Assembly (NCBI GenBank): GCA_963847665.1 | Contig: CAWKAO010000003.1 | Span: forward strand, 643,985-707,984 | Direction: 5' to 3' | Source of the DNA: CAWKAO01 sp963847665 | Lineage (GTDB): Bacteria > Actinomycetota > Humimicrobiia > Humimicrobiales > Humimicrobiaceae | DNA: 64,000 bases | Shown here: in pieces, positions 53,560-63,767 of the stretch | Layout: every line of letters begins with the position of its first letter | How positions within the stretch are numbered: position 1 is the first letter of the stretch | Position numbers and translations under genes: made by a program | Notes under the pieces: model-generated | The model's input: the letters and a program-made list of their open reading frames with translations, nothing else | The model's database searches: none | Told to the model about the DNA's origin: nothing

Positions 53560-54438
53560 ATGAAAGATGGAATAAAAAAAGGTGGTAATGCAGGCAGTGC
53601 AGTCGGTGGAACACTATTTGTATGTGCAACTCCGATCGGCAATCTAAGTGATGCAAGCTTTCGTTTGATCGAGACACTAAAAAAAGTCGATATTATAGTT
53701 GCTGAAGATACAAGGACTGTAAGAAAGATCCTATCAAGGTATGAGATATCCCGGGCATCCGGAAGCATTATCAGTTACCAGGACCATTCAGGCAAGAAAA
53801 AGTCAGACAAAATTTTACAAAGCCTTAAAGAAGGGTTGTCTGTTGCGCTGGTCTCAGAGTCAGGACTTCCTGTGATCCAGGACCCCGGTTATAAGTTACT
53901 TGTCCAGTGCATTTCTGAAAATATTGGTATGACAGTTATCCCCGGTCCAAATGCTGCGCTGAGCGGCCTCTTATTATCCGGTCTACCTGCAGACAGTTTT
54001 CTTTTTGCAGGATTTCTTCCAAAGGCAACATCAAAACGGCTTGATAAATTATCCGAATTGTCTTTTTTGCCATATACACTAATATTTTATGAATCACCGC
54101 GCAGGATAAAAGGATTGCTTGATGATATCCTTACAAAAATGGGAGACAGACAGGCCTGTATTGCGCGCGAGATGACAAAATTATTTGAAGAAGCCATCCG
54201 TGGCAGCATTTCAGAGATCATAAGTAAAATAGAAGGAAGAGAGTTAAAAGGTGAAGTTGTACTGGTGGTCGAGGGCCATCAAAAAGAACTTATAAGTGAT
54301 TTTACAGAGAAAGATATAGAAAAAGAGTTATTAAAGCTTCTTGGGAATAATATTCCTAAAAAGAGCGCATTAAAGATCATTAAGTCAAGATATGAAATAG
54401 ACAGACAAAAATTGTATAATATTGCAACCAGATTTTAA
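53560..54438 (+). CDS. rsmI: 16S rRNA (cytidine-1402-2'-O)-methyltransferase
   Basis: 292 residues. Tetrapyrrole-methylase fold: TLFVCATPIGNLSDASFR, VAEDTRTVRKIL, SESGLPVIQDPGYKL, IPGPNAALSGLLLSGLP and FYESPRRI. Methylates C1402 in the ribosomal decoding centre with SAM. A 17-residue Gly-rich N-terminus precedes the usual start, so a later start is possible, though no better ribosome site is visible. First gene of a housekeeping cluster. Confidence 0.93.
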   Translation: MKDGIKKGGNAGSAVGGTLFVCATPIGNLSDASFRLIETLKKVDIIVAEDTRTVRKILSRYEISRASGSIISYQDHSGKKKSDKILQSLKEGLSVALVSESGLPVIQDPGYKLLVQCISENIGMTVIPGPNAALSGLLLSGLPADSFLFAGFLPKATSKRLDKLSELSFLPYTLIFYESPRRIKGLLDDILTKMGDRQACIAREMTKLFEEAIRGSISEIISKIEGRELKGEVVLVVEGHQKELISDFTEKDIEKELLKLLGNNIPKKSALKIIKSRYEIDRQKLYNIATRF

Positions 54439-54463
54439 AATCTCCATATAAAAAAGAGGGGTT

Positions 54464-56005
54464 ATGGATAAAAAGAAATTCTATATTACAACAGCTATTC
54501 CCTACATGAATGCCAAACTGCATCTTGGCCAGGTATATGAGTTTATACTTGTCGATGTGATGGCACGATATAAAAGGATGATGGGTTTTGACACCTACTT
54601 TCTTACAGGATCTGATGAGCATGGACAGAAGATCTATAAAAGTGCGGAATCCAGGGGAGTATCACCCCAGGAATATGTGGACCAGATGGTCGGTGACATG
54701 AAAAGAATACTGACTCTTTATAATATCAGTAACTCTGAATTCATAAGGACCACCGACAAAGAACATGAGAAAGCTGTCCAGAACATACTGTTTATGCTTA
54801 AGGAAAACGGTGATATTTATAAAAGTACATATGAAGGCTGGTATTGCACTATAGACGAGAACTTCCTGCTTGATTCCCAGCTTGTGGAAGGAAAATGCCC
54901 TCAATGCTCCAGGGAAGTCGAAAAAATAAAAGAAGATAACTATTTTTTCAAGCTTTCGAAATACCAGGATAAGCTCATAGAGCATATTGAAAAAAATCCT
55001 GATTTTATTATTCCTGAAACAAGAAGAAATGAGGTGCTCGGGCTTTTAAAGCAGGGGCTCAAGGACATCAGTATATCAAGGACATCCGTGACCTGGGGGG
55101 TACCCATTCCCTTTGACTCTGGACATTATAGTTATGTATGGGTAGATGCTCTAATAAATTATATATCGGCCCTTGGTTACAGCCTGGGGGATGACAGATT
55201 ATTTTCAAAGTACTGGCCTGCCGACCAGCATCACATAGGCAAGGATATCCTCAAGTTTCATGCTGTCATATGGCCCGCACTCCTTATGTCAATAGGAGTC
55301 GAGATACCAAGGCATATTGCGGTACATGGCTGGATAATGAAGGGGGAAGAAAAGCTATCAAAATCTAAAGGCATTACCCTTGATCCTGATGAGATGGCTC
55401 TGAACTATGGATCTGATGCGATAAGATACTTTTTCACAAGAGAGATCTCTTTCGGGCTCGACGGCTCTTTTACTGAAGAGGCAATGAAGAAAAGATATAA
55501 TGCAGATCTCAGTAACGATTTTGGGAACCTTGTTTCAAGATCGGTTGCAATGATAGGAAAATACCGCGATGATGTAATTCCAGTGAAAACACCTGGAGAC
55601 TCTGGGCTGAAGACGAAATGGGAAAAAACAAAGGCCGATACTATAAAGTCAATAAATGATATTAATTATTCTGAGGCACTCGCTGCAATATGGGATTTCA
55701 TAAATGCAGCAAATAAGTATATTGAAGACAGCAGACCCTGGGAACTGGCCCGCAGTACAGATACAGGTGACGTCACAAGGCTTGATGATGTACTTTACAG
55801 TCTCGCTGAATCGATCAGGCTTTCAGCAATACTTGTCTTCCCGTTTATGCCCTGGGTGTGCCAGAAAATATTTGACCAGCTTGGAATAGAAAAAAAACTT
55901 GACGATATTACAATTGAAGAGTATAGCAATTGGGGTGATTTTACCGGTGGGACCAGGATCGGCAAGAGGGAGATATTATTTCCCAGAATAGAAGACGAAA
56001 AATAG
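54464..56005 (+). CDS. metG: methionyl-tRNA synthetase
   Basis: 513 residues. Class I synthetase: FYITTAIPYMNAKLHLGQ with the HIGH-type HLGQ, SDEHGQK, KLSKSKG as KMSKS, anticodon-binding helical domain. CPQCSREVEK is a partial zinc knuckle. No C-terminal tRNA-binding EMAP domain, so this is the short form. Charges tRNA-Met. AGGGG precedes the ATG. Confidence 0.95.
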   Translation: MDKKKFYITTAIPYMNAKLHLGQVYEFILVDVMARYKRMMGFDTYFLTGSDEHGQKIYKSAESRGVSPQEYVDQMVGDMKRILTLYNISNSEFIRTTDKEHEKAVQNILFMLKENGDIYKSTYEGWYCTIDENFLLDSQLVEGKCPQCSREVEKIKEDNYFFKLSKYQDKLIEHIEKNPDFIIPETRRNEVLGLLKQGLKDISISRTSVTWGVPIPFDSGHYSYVWVDALINYISALGYSLGDDRLFSKYWPADQHHIGKDILKFHAVIWPALLMSIGVEIPRHIAVHGWIMKGEEKLSKSKGITLDPDEMALNYGSDAIRYFFTREISFGLDGSFTEEAMKKRYNADLSNDFGNLVSRSVAMIGKYRDDVIPVKTPGDSGLKTKWEKTKADTIKSINDINYSEALAAIWDFINAANKYIEDSRPWELARSTDTGDVTRLDDVLYSLAESIRLSAILVFPFMPWVCQKIFDQLGIEKKLDDITIEEYSNWGDFTGGTRIGKREILFPRIEDEK

Positions 56006-56017
56006 GGTAAAAATAAC

Positions 56018-56809
56018 ATGGAAACAAAACAGGACTTCTATTTTATAGATACCCATGCACACCTTGATATGCTCAAACAAATGACCCCGGATTTTGCTGT
56101 GGAAGAATCAATAAAAGAGGGTGTGAAATACATAATCAATATAGGTTCCAGCCTCTCGGGCAGTAGAAAAGCCGCAGAATATTCAGGATTATATCCAAAT
56201 GTTTTCGCATCTGCAGGTATACACCCTCACGATGTAGAGGGGTTTAGCGATCACGATATAAGTTTGTTAAGACAGATCATTAATGAGAATGAAAAAATCG
56301 TAGCTGTAGGTGAAATAGGCTTCGACTATTTCAGGAATCTAAGCCCCAGGGAAGACCAGAAAAAAGCATTTATTTCCCAGATAGAGCTGGCACTGCAAAA
56401 CGATCTTCCTGTGGTGATCCATGACAGGGAAGCTCATGACGATACTCTTGAAATCTTAAAGTCATATGCTGCTGATAAAAAATTCAGGGCCGTCATACAT
56501 TGCTTCTCAGGAAGTACTGGATTTGCACTGGAATGCATTGAGCTCGGCTTTCATATTTCTTTTACCGGGGTCATAACCTTTCCCAATGCAAAAGCCCTTT
56601 CAGAGACAGTCAGGGAAGTACCTATTGAAAGGATGTTTCTTGAAACTGATGCACCTTTTCTTGCGCCTCAGCAGAAAAGGGGGCAGGAGAATTATCCAGG
56701 TTTTGTCAAATTCATTGCATCAAGGATCGCAGAAATAAAGGATATCAGTATTGAGGAGGTAGCAAAGACTACATCCCGGAATGCTGTGAAATTTTTTGAT
56801 CTAAAATAA
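56018..56809 (+). CDS. tatD: TatD family metal-dependent DNase
   Basis: 263 residues. FIDTHAHLDM, AVGEIGFDYFRN, VVIHDREAHDD, IHCFSGSTGFA and FLETDAPFLAP contain the full ligand set of the TatD hydrolase barrel. 3'-5' exonuclease/amidohydrolase-like, cytosolic. Usually between metG and rsmA as here. Its TAATG overlaps the rsmA start by one base. Confidence 0.95.
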   Translation: METKQDFYFIDTHAHLDMLKQMTPDFAVEESIKEGVKYIINIGSSLSGSRKAAEYSGLYPNVFASAGIHPHDVEGFSDHDISLLRQIINENEKIVAVGEIGFDYFRNLSPREDQKKAFISQIELALQNDLPVVIHDREAHDDTLEILKSYAADKKFRAVIHCFSGSTGFALECIELGFHISFTGVITFPNAKALSETVREVPIERMFLETDAPFLAPQQKRGQENYPGFVKFIASRIAEIKDISIEEVAKTTSRNAVKFFDLK

Positions 56810-57735
56810 TGTCTAAAGAAAAACCAAAAATAATACAATACTCAATTAAAAAAAATCTGCAAAATCACAACTATATAAGCTCTCCTGGCAACACTGTAAA
56901 GATACTTAAAAAATACGGCATAAAGTTAAAGAAAAGTCTTGGCCAGAATTTCTTGATAGATACAAATATACTTAAAAAGATCGTCCGTTCTGCGCAGCTT
57001 AAAAAAGACGAATCTATAATAGAGATAGGATGTGGCATAGGTTCACTTACAGATATACTAGTTCAAACAGTAAAAAAGATCATCTGCATCGAAATAGACC
57101 GGGATCTGAGCATTGCTTTTAAGGATGTTTTCAGTGATAAGATCGGGGGGCAGATAAGCCTTGTAGAAGCTGATGCCATGAAGATAGATTACAAAGATAT
57201 CTCGGAAAAAAATAGTATTAAAAAAATAGTCTCCAACCTGCCCTATAAAATAGCGGCACCATTGATCCTAAAAATACTGCTTAAGGCAGAAAATATAGAA
57301 AAGATGTATTTTACGATTCAGAAAGATATTGCAGCAAGATTAATGGCGGGACCTGGTGATAGCAATTACAATGCTTATTCAGTAAAAACCAGCTATCTTG
57401 CTGAATTTAAGACAGTTTTTCCTATTTCAAGAAGCTGTTTTATACCAGTCCCTCACGTAGACTCAGTTTTTATTGAGATCCATAAAAAGAAAGTGACCAA
57501 AAAAAAGACAAACAATATTGATATTGAAGATTTCTTTAATTTTATAGATGCATGTTTTTTACACAGAAGAAAGAAAATGATAAATTCTATTCAAAATTCG
57601 GGCAGGGCATCTTTAGTTGACAAAATAGATTTAATAGTTAAAATGCTACATGGTATCGGAAAAGACACTTCTGTAAGAGCTGAAAGTCTGGCTTTAAGCG
57701 ATTACATAAATTTATATTTGTCTTTAAAAAAATAA
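56809..57735 (+). CDS. rsmA: 16S rRNA dimethyladenosine transferase (KsgA)
   Basis: 308 residues. Rossmann methyltransferase: KKSLGQNFLID, IIEIGCGIGSLTDIL, ADAMKIDY, VSNLPYKIAAPLI (the N-L-P-Y catalytic motif), C-terminal helical domain. Dimethylates A1518/A1519 in helix 45. A 25-residue extension precedes the typical start. ispE starts 1 bp after its stop. Confidence 0.95.
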   Translation: MSKEKPKIIQYSIKKNLQNHNYISSPGNTVKILKKYGIKLKKSLGQNFLIDTNILKKIVRSAQLKKDESIIEIGCGIGSLTDILVQTVKKIICIEIDRDLSIAFKDVFSDKIGGQISLVEADAMKIDYKDISEKNSIKKIVSNLPYKIAAPLILKILLKAENIEKMYFTIQKDIAARLMAGPGDSNYNAYSVKTSYLAEFKTVFPISRSCFIPVPHVDSVFIEIHKKKVTKKKTNNIDIEDFFNFIDACFLHRRKKMINSIQNSGRASLVDKIDLIVKMLHGIGKDTSVRAESLALSDYINLYLSLKK

Positions 57736-57736
57736 T

Positions 57737-58664
57737 ATGACGAGTAATAAAAAACTATCCATTAGTTCTGCTGCAAAGATAAATCTTTATTTAAATGTAT
57801 CCAAAATCTTAAGACCTGACGGCTACCATGAAATAAAGTCGATCATGCAGAGTGTCAGCCTTTCTGATGAACTTCATTTTGAAGTAAATACCAATTCCGG
57901 TCATCAAGAAAACCCTGACAATGGTAATGGTATTTCGATATCATGCAATAATATGGAGATACCCTTGAATGAAAAAAATCTTGTACACAAAGCGGCGCTA
58001 CTGATGCTTAGAAATTTTGGACTTATGGATCAATATAGAATAAAAATCAATATAAACAAAAGTATTCCGATCGGTGCCGGGCTGGCAGGCGGAAGCACCA
58101 ATGCTGCAGCCACGATAGTTGCCATAAATGAGCTCTTTGATCTAAAGTTATCTGATGAAGATATGAAAAAACTCGGAGGTGAAGTAGGGTCTGATGTACC
58201 ATTTTGTATAGAGGGAGGTACAGCTCTAGTAGAAGGTAGAGGAGAAAAAATATCCAGGCTCCCGGCTCTTCCCTTTTACTGGGTTATAATCGCAATAAAT
58301 GGAAAAAAGTTTTTATCAGGAGATGTTTATGATAAATTCGACCTTATTGGAACTGAAGAAGAATCCTGTGCATAAAAATCTTGTAAAGGACCTGATCAAT
58401 AAAGACTATGGTAATTTTTTTACCTGTCTTTCTAATGATCTTGAAAGAGTTGTAATAAACGAAGACAAAATGATCGTTACTCTAATAGAGAATGCTATTA
58501 AACTTGGTGCATTTTCCTCACAGATGACAGGCAGCGGTCCTGCAGTATTTGCATTTTGCCAGGATTTAAAAGTCGCCAGGAAGGTGTTTGAAGGGATGCA
58601 AAAAATTACAGAGAGAGTATTTCTTTCGTACACTACACCATCCAGCCAAGATATACAAAGTTGA
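57737..58664 (+). CDS. ispE: 4-diphosphocytidyl-2-C-methyl-D-erythritol kinase, with frameshift
   Basis: GHMP kinase of the MEP isoprenoid pathway. The first frame runs to 58375 with SSAAKINLYLNV and the ATP loop PIGAGLAGGSTNAAATIV, SDVPFCIEGGTALVEGRGE. The second frame to 58664 carries NPVHKNLVKDLIN and the C-terminal motif SQMTGSGPAVFAF. The shift falls in the GAAGAAGAA tract near 58355-58366. Corrected length is about 308 residues. Because this gene is usually single-copy and essential, an error in the sequence is the simplest explanation. Confidence 0.88.
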
Positions 58665-58736
58665 CAATCTCCTCTTTATTAATTTCAATTATTTTGCTTA
58701 AATAATCTCTGTTATTTATTTGATCTATTTAAAATT

Positions 58737-58810
58737 TGGGGAGTAGCCAAGTGGTAAGGCAGCGGGTTTTGGTCCCGCGATCGTAGGTTCGAATCCTGCC
58801 TCCCCAGCCA
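58737..58810 (+). tRNA. tRNA-Gln (TTG)
   Basis: 74 nt with CCA. Acceptor TGGGGAG/CTCCCCA, discriminator G, anticodon stem GCGGG/CCCGC with loop TTTTGGT, T-arm GTAGG-TTCGAAT-CCTGC (one T-G pair). Confidence 0.96.
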
Positions 58811-58988
58811 CACAAGACAATCAATATTCAATCTCAATCCTGATTTTAAAAGTTCTTGCTATGGTACGGTATGGTCTACCACTAGTTGCAAATGCATAAA
58901 TACATAAATTAGTATAAGGATAGGCTTCATACCCAATTATTGGTATACGACACTAACTGTCCAGCATTTGAAAGTTATGTCGCTAAAC

Positions 58989-60065
58989 TTAATCCTCAGG
59001 CAAAATTAATAACTCTGCATGGTTTAGATCAATATTAAACAAATCTGCTATACTGTCCCCATTTGATGGGCTGCTAAGCCCTATCTTTATTTGAAAATAA
59101 TCACCATAATTTGTTACTGCTTCACGAACACTGTTGGTTAAACTACTATTCTCTATAACTATTTCTGTTAACCCTTCAGTGGAAACTGAAGCCAGGTGTG
59201 TACCGGCTATTTCCCAATCCTCATAGGTCAATTCATTACCGAAGCGGTATGCCTTAATGACCAGACTGTCTGCAAAAGTTGGGTCATTTGAGTGGATAAT
59301 ATTGTATAACCTGAGCACTGCACCATCAACTCCTCTACTACTATCTGCAAACATGCTGATATCAAAACTTATGTATCCTTTAAGCTCTCTATCTGAGGCA
59401 CTATCTCCCACCCATACTATTCGTGTAACTATACTGGTGTCTTTTTCAATGTAGCCGCAAAGATTTAGATTAGGATCACCCAAGAAAGCTGCTCTTGCAA
59501 CCTCGCGATTATAAACATTTAAATTTATATCATATTGAGCTTCTGCCCCATTTTCATCCATGACCCTTATTGTCAATACTAATGGACCTGATTCTTCTGG
59601 AGAAAACAAGTTAAAGACTGAGTTGTTATTATCATTTTTTATAACCTCATATGAATTGCCAATACTATCACTGGCAAAATATAGAAGCTCGTCACCATCA
59701 GCATCACTTGCTTCTATATATACATTGCTCTCTATATATCCTGGAACATGTTGCAATATGTCTTCCTGTACCTCAGGATCAAAAACATCAAAACTCTGAG
59801 GGTCATCTCCTATTGTTATAGTTATTGCATCAATCTCTGGAGGAGTATTTTCATTAGATATATCTATATCTCCAACTCCATCCTCTTCGGCATGTTCTGT
59901 ATCAAGATCTTGTATTGATTCACCATTTAAATCATCTGTTGACTCTATAATAGGTACCTCCTCTGTTGAATCTGTAACACTACATTGATTGCAAATTGCT
60001 GCTGTGGAGAATAAAAAAATTGAAAGTGTTATAGATACTAATGCAAGAAGCTTATTTATTTTCAT
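58989..60065 (-). CDS. secreted protein with Ig/cadherin-like and DNRLRE-like domains
   Basis: 358 residues. N-terminal signal (LLALVSITLSIFLFSTAAIC; C25 gives only a weak lipobox), an acidic linker (about 31-75), then a cadherin/Ig-like domain (VYIEASDADGDELLYFASDS ... PLVLTIRVMDENGAEAQYDINLNVYN), and a C-terminal beta-sandwich (ELKGYISFDISMFADSSRGVDGAVLRLYNI) resembling carbohydrate-binding DNRLRE modules. Probably a cell-surface or secreted protein with unknown ligand. Ribosome site AGGAGG lies just before the ATG. Confidence 0.78.
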   Translation of the reverse strand: MKINKLLALVSITLSIFLFSTAAICNQCSVTDSTEEVPIIESTDDLNGESIQDLDTEHAEEDGVGDIDISNENTPPEIDAITITIGDDPQSFDVFDPEVQEDILQHVPGYIESNVYIEASDADGDELLYFASDSIGNSYEVIKNDNNNSVFNLFSPEESGPLVLTIRVMDENGAEAQYDINLNVYNREVARAAFLGDPNLNLCGYIEKDTSIVTRIVWVGDSASDRELKGYISFDISMFADSSRGVDGAVLRLYNIIHSNDPTFADSLVIKAYRFGNELTYEDWEIAGTHLASVSTEGLTEIVIENSSLTNSVREAVTNYGDYFQIKIGLSSPSNGDSIADLFNIDLNHAELLILPED

Positions 60066-60472
60066 AATACCTCCTTGGAAGCATTATTTATGATAGGTTA
60101 ATTGAAATTATACTACTTATATAAAATTTATTTAAATTTGCAGAAGTAAATACAGGTTCTAACCTCGCTTACCTTGGCCAGCCAGTCATGGTAATTACAA
60201 GAACCTCTTTATTTGAATTACCATCTTTGCTTTAGCGGGGGTCGCCAAGTGTGTGGGTGGCACTTGCAGGATTGTTTTAATTAAGCAAGAGAACTTTCTT
60301 ATTTCTTCAAATATTTAAAATCCTTCAAATAAAAAATAACTAAGATAAATAACTGTAGAATCGTCTGACTTGATTTATTTAAATGTAGTTAATTAGAACA
60401 TAATATTTCTTTTTGCAACTGGTAAAATTAATAGGTAAAATAATATATAAATATCGCTTGCTAAATTAACAA
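60066..60472. other. intergenic region with inverted repeat
   Basis: 407 bp between divergently transcribed genes. An imperfect hairpin (GGTAATTACAAGAA and TTTATTTGAATTACC, about 60190-60224) and a G-rich tract near 60236-60270 are visible. I see no ORF or RNA gene I can name. The 3' part, very AT-rich, must hold the kinase promoter. Confidence 0.45.
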
Positions 60473-61495
60473 ATGACCGAAGATATAAAGAGAAAAGATC
60501 CAATTAAACAAAAAGAGGACAAAAAGAAATTATTGACCTGTCAAAATTTCCTCAAGAAAACCCCAATCCGGTACTTAGAATAGGCAATGATCTTAGGATT
60601 ATTTATGCAAATGCACCTGCAGAAACCATATTAGAAAAGTTGGGGATACAAGATAAAAAAATCCCTAAAAAGCTGATTGACTTTTTTAAAGGCTTCAATA
60701 AAAAAGAAAAATGAGAGCCTTTTTGCTTTGGAGTACAAAATCGGTGATTTAATCTATGAATTCAGCATAGTAAAAGTAAAGGATGAGCATTATTACAATG
60801 TTTATGGAACTGATATAACAGGCAGAAAAAGGCAAGAAAAATTAAGACAAAAAACAGATAAGAAGACAATCCTTTCTGATGATAGAAACTATATAGCCAG
60901 GGAGCTACATGATACAGTGACCCAAACTCTTTTTTCTGCAAATCTTATTGCAGAAGTACTTCCAAAACTGTGGAAAAAAGACCCCGAGACAGTAATTGAT
61001 AGATTAGATGAAATAAGGATGTTAAATAATCTTGCGCTTACAGAGATGCGTGCCTTGCTTTATGATCTAAAACCCTCCGCTTTTCAAAACGAAGACCTGG
61101 CAGAACATATAAAGGAGCTGGTAAAATCTATGGGCATAAAAACTAAAATCCCTATATCAATGGAAATAGTAAAAAAATATGAGTATTCCCACAGGGTTGA
61201 ACTTAGTTTTTATCGCATTGCCCAGGAAGCATTAAACAATATCGCCAAACATTCGTCTGCTACTAAAGCTAAGTTGGTGCTAAAAAGTCTTTCTGATAAA
61301 ATTACATTGGATATAGAAGATAATGGAGTAGGGTTTAGTATTAAGGATGCAAACTCTGAAAATTTTGGACTGGTAATAATGAAGGAAAGGGCAAAAATAA
61401 TAGGAGCTTTCCTTAATATAAAAAGCAGTCCGGGCAATGGCACCAAAGTATCGGTCATTTACAATAATAATAAAAAAAACTATGGGCAAAAATAA
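60473..61495 (+). CDS. NarL-type sensor histidine kinase with PAS domain, two frameshifts
   Basis: Starts ATG 60473. Frame changes in A-rich tracts near 60505-60525 and 60697-60713 must be corrected to join the PAS part (SKFPQENPNPVLRIGNDLRI, IYANAPAET) to the main body, which is open from 60677. Kinase core: NYIARELHDTVTQTLFSANL (HisKA_3 His), ALTEMRALLYDLKP, then HATPase HRVELSFYRIAQEALNNIAKHS, IEDNGVGFS, FGLVIMKERA. No transmembrane segment; a soluble sensor. Partner regulator overlaps by 14 bp. Confidence 0.85.
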
Positions 61496-62132
61496 TAAAA
61501 TTAAGGTAATGATAGTTGATGATCATCCGCTTGTTCGTCATGGTATCAAAACAGTATTTGAAGCCTATGATGAAATACTTCTTGTCGCAGAAGCAGAAAA
61601 CGGAAAAGAAGCAATTGAGATGTGCGGCAAGTACAGGCCCGATATAGTACTTATGGATATGGTTATGCCAGTCCTTGATGGAGCAGCTGCAACAAGCCAA
61701 TTGATTAAGAATTGGCCAGATATAAAAATTATTGCACTGACAAGTTTTAATGATAAGGATCTTATCAAAGAATCGCTTAAGGCCGGAGCAGTTAGCTATA
61801 TTTTAAAAAACATATCAGCTGAAAAGCTGATCAAAACAATTAAAGACATATATCAAGGAAAGATCGTACTTTCGTCCCAGGCTACTAAGATCTTGCTTTC
61901 AGAGCTGCAGGAAAAAGATAATAAAAATATCAAACTGACTGGCCGTGAAAAAGAAATACTTGTCCTTATAGTAGAGGGCCTGTCCAATAAGCAAATTGCA
62001 GAAAGGCTCTTTCTTAGTAGTTCCACTGTTCAGTTTCATGTCAGTAATATACTGGGTAAGTTAGGCGTTTCTAAGAGAACTGAAGCAGCCTATCTTGCCC
62101 TTAAACAAAAACTGGTGAAATTACCAGGATAA
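61482..62132 (+). CDS. NarL/LuxR-family response regulator
   Basis: 216 residues from ATG 61482, overlapping the kinase stop. Receiver: VMIVDDHPLVRHGIKTVF, phospho-Asp in DIVLMDMVMPVLDG, ALTSFNDKDLI, Lys in YILKNISAEKL. C-terminal LuxR HTH: LTGREKEILVLIVEGLSNKQ, AERLFLSSSTVQFHVSNIL. Signal and targets are unknown. Confidence 0.94.
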   Translation: MGKNNKIKVMIVDDHPLVRHGIKTVFEAYDEILLVAEAENGKEAIEMCGKYRPDIVLMDMVMPVLDGAAATSQLIKNWPDIKIIALTSFNDKDLIKESLKAGAVSYILKNISAEKLIKTIKDIYQGKIVLSSQATKILLSELQEKDNKNIKLTGREKEILVLIVEGLSNKQIAERLFLSSSTVQFHVSNILGKLGVSKRTEAAYLALKQKLVKLPG

Positions 62133-62303
62133 TACTTGGCAATAACACCCACTGAAATACTACACACCCCACCGTTACTATTGTCTGCTGCGCTATTATA
62201 CTAAAGTAAAAAATGAAAATACTACTAGCCGAAAAAAGTAAAAATCTGGTTTCAGCTCTAATGCTGGTACTAACTACTTTACTTAAACTGGTATTAATTT
62301 AAT

Positions 62304-63734
62304 ATGAGTACTGCAAAAAACAATAAAAATATAGTTAAAGATCGGCAATCGATATCTTCCTGCCGTTATAAAGTAATAACAAGCCAAGAATCTAAAAATA
62401 AAGTCCTAGCAGACGAAATGTGTCAAGACTCAAGAAAAATCCTTTTTATCTATCCCCAATATCCCAACTCATTCTGGAGTTTTAAAAACATACTGAAATT
62501 CATTGGAAAGAAGGCAGCTTATCCGCCATTTGGATTGCTTACAGTGGCATCAATGCTTCCATCCTCCTGGAAAAAAAAAGTGATAGATATGAATATAGCA
62601 AAGCTTGCAGACGAGGATATAAAATGGGCCGATATGGTCTTTATAAGTGCCATGATAGTCCAGAAAGAGTCAGTAAGGACAGTTATTAAAAAAGTCAAAG
62701 AATTTGGGAAACCTATTGTTGCAGGAGGTCCACTTTTTACTACAGGTTGGGAAGAGTTCATTGGCGATGTAGACCATCTTGTACTTGGTGAAGCTGAAGA
62801 AAACCTCTATAAGTTCTTAAGAGATATTGCTACAGGAAATGCAAAAAAAATCTATCAGGCTACAGATTTTCCTGATATCCGTACATCGGTGATTCCAGAA
62901 TGGGCATTAGTAGATAAGAGATTTTATAGTTCCATGTGTGTCCAGATCTCCCGGGGTTGCCCGTATAGTTGTGAATTCTGTGATATTGTAAGGCTTAATG
63001 GAAGGTTTCCAAGAACAAAAACTAAAAATCAGATTATAGGTGAGCTGGAGGCTTTGTACCAATGGGGATGGAGAGGCAGTGTATTTTTTGTAGATGATAA
63101 TTTTATAGGCAATAAATCAAAAATGGAAAAAGAGATACTGCCTGCAATCATAGAATGGCAGGAAAAAAGAAATTTTCCATTTATTTTTAATACTCAGGTA
63201 TCAATAGACTTGTCAGCCAAACCACAAATGATAAATATGATGATAAGAGCAGGTATCAATACTCTTTTTATTGGTATAGAAAGTCCGAGTAAACAGAGTC
63301 TCGAAGAGTGTAATAAACATCAAAATAAAAATTGTGACTTAGTTGCTGCGGTTAAAAAATTACAGAATTCGGGGTTTATAGTCCAGGGCGGTTTCATTGT
63401 GGGTTTTGATAATGATGAACCTTCAATTTTCCAGAACCAGATAGATTTTATCCAGAAAAGCGGTATCGTAATGGCCATGGTAGGATTACTCAATGCTTTA
63501 CCAAAAACAAAACTTTATCAAAGGTTAAAAGAAGCTGGCCGTCTGGTTGAAGAATCTTCAGGAAACAATACTTCTGAAGAAATAAATTTTATACCGAAAA
63601 TGGATCTTTCTACTTTGACTGAAGGTTATAAAAAAATAATGAAAACGATTTATTCTCCCAAAGTTTATTACCAGCGGGTAAAGATTTTCCTGAGAGAGTA
63701 TAAAACCGTCACCAAGGTACACGCAAAGACTTAA
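62304..63734 (+). CDS. B12-binding radical SAM protein (DUF4070 type), C-terminally truncated
   Basis: 476 residues. Cobalamin-binding-like N-terminus (ILFIYPQYPNSFW, YPPFGLLTVASMLP, AGGPLFTTG), radical SAM cluster QISRGCPYSCEFCDIV, and a DUF4070 C-terminal part beginning INFIPKMDLSTLTEGYKKIM. A tail resembling the normal end of this family is found in the same frame after two stops at 63732-63734 and 63747-63749 (see next entry). Members include hopanoid and chlorophyll methylase-like enzymes; substrate here unknown. Confidence 0.9.
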   Translation: MSTAKNNKNIVKDRQSISSCRYKVITSQESKNKVLADEMCQDSRKILFIYPQYPNSFWSFKNILKFIGKKAAYPPFGLLTVASMLPSSWKKKVIDMNIAKLADEDIKWADMVFISAMIVQKESVRTVIKKVKEFGKPIVAGGPLFTTGWEEFIGDVDHLVLGEAEENLYKFLRDIATGNAKKIYQATDFPDIRTSVIPEWALVDKRFYSSMCVQISRGCPYSCEFCDIVRLNGRFPRTKTKNQIIGELEALYQWGWRGSVFFVDDNFIGNKSKMEKEILPAIIEWQEKRNFPFIFNTQVSIDLSAKPQMINMMIRAGINTLFIGIESPSKQSLEECNKHQNKNCDLVAAVKKLQNSGFIVQGGFIVGFDNDEPSIFQNQIDFIQKSGIVMAMVGLLNALPKTKLYQRLKEAGRLVEESSGNNTSEEINFIPKMDLSTLTEGYKKIMKTIYSPKVYYQRVKIFLREYKTVTKVHAKT

Positions 63735-63767
63735 TATTTATTATATTAAAGCTTTGCTTTCTTCATT

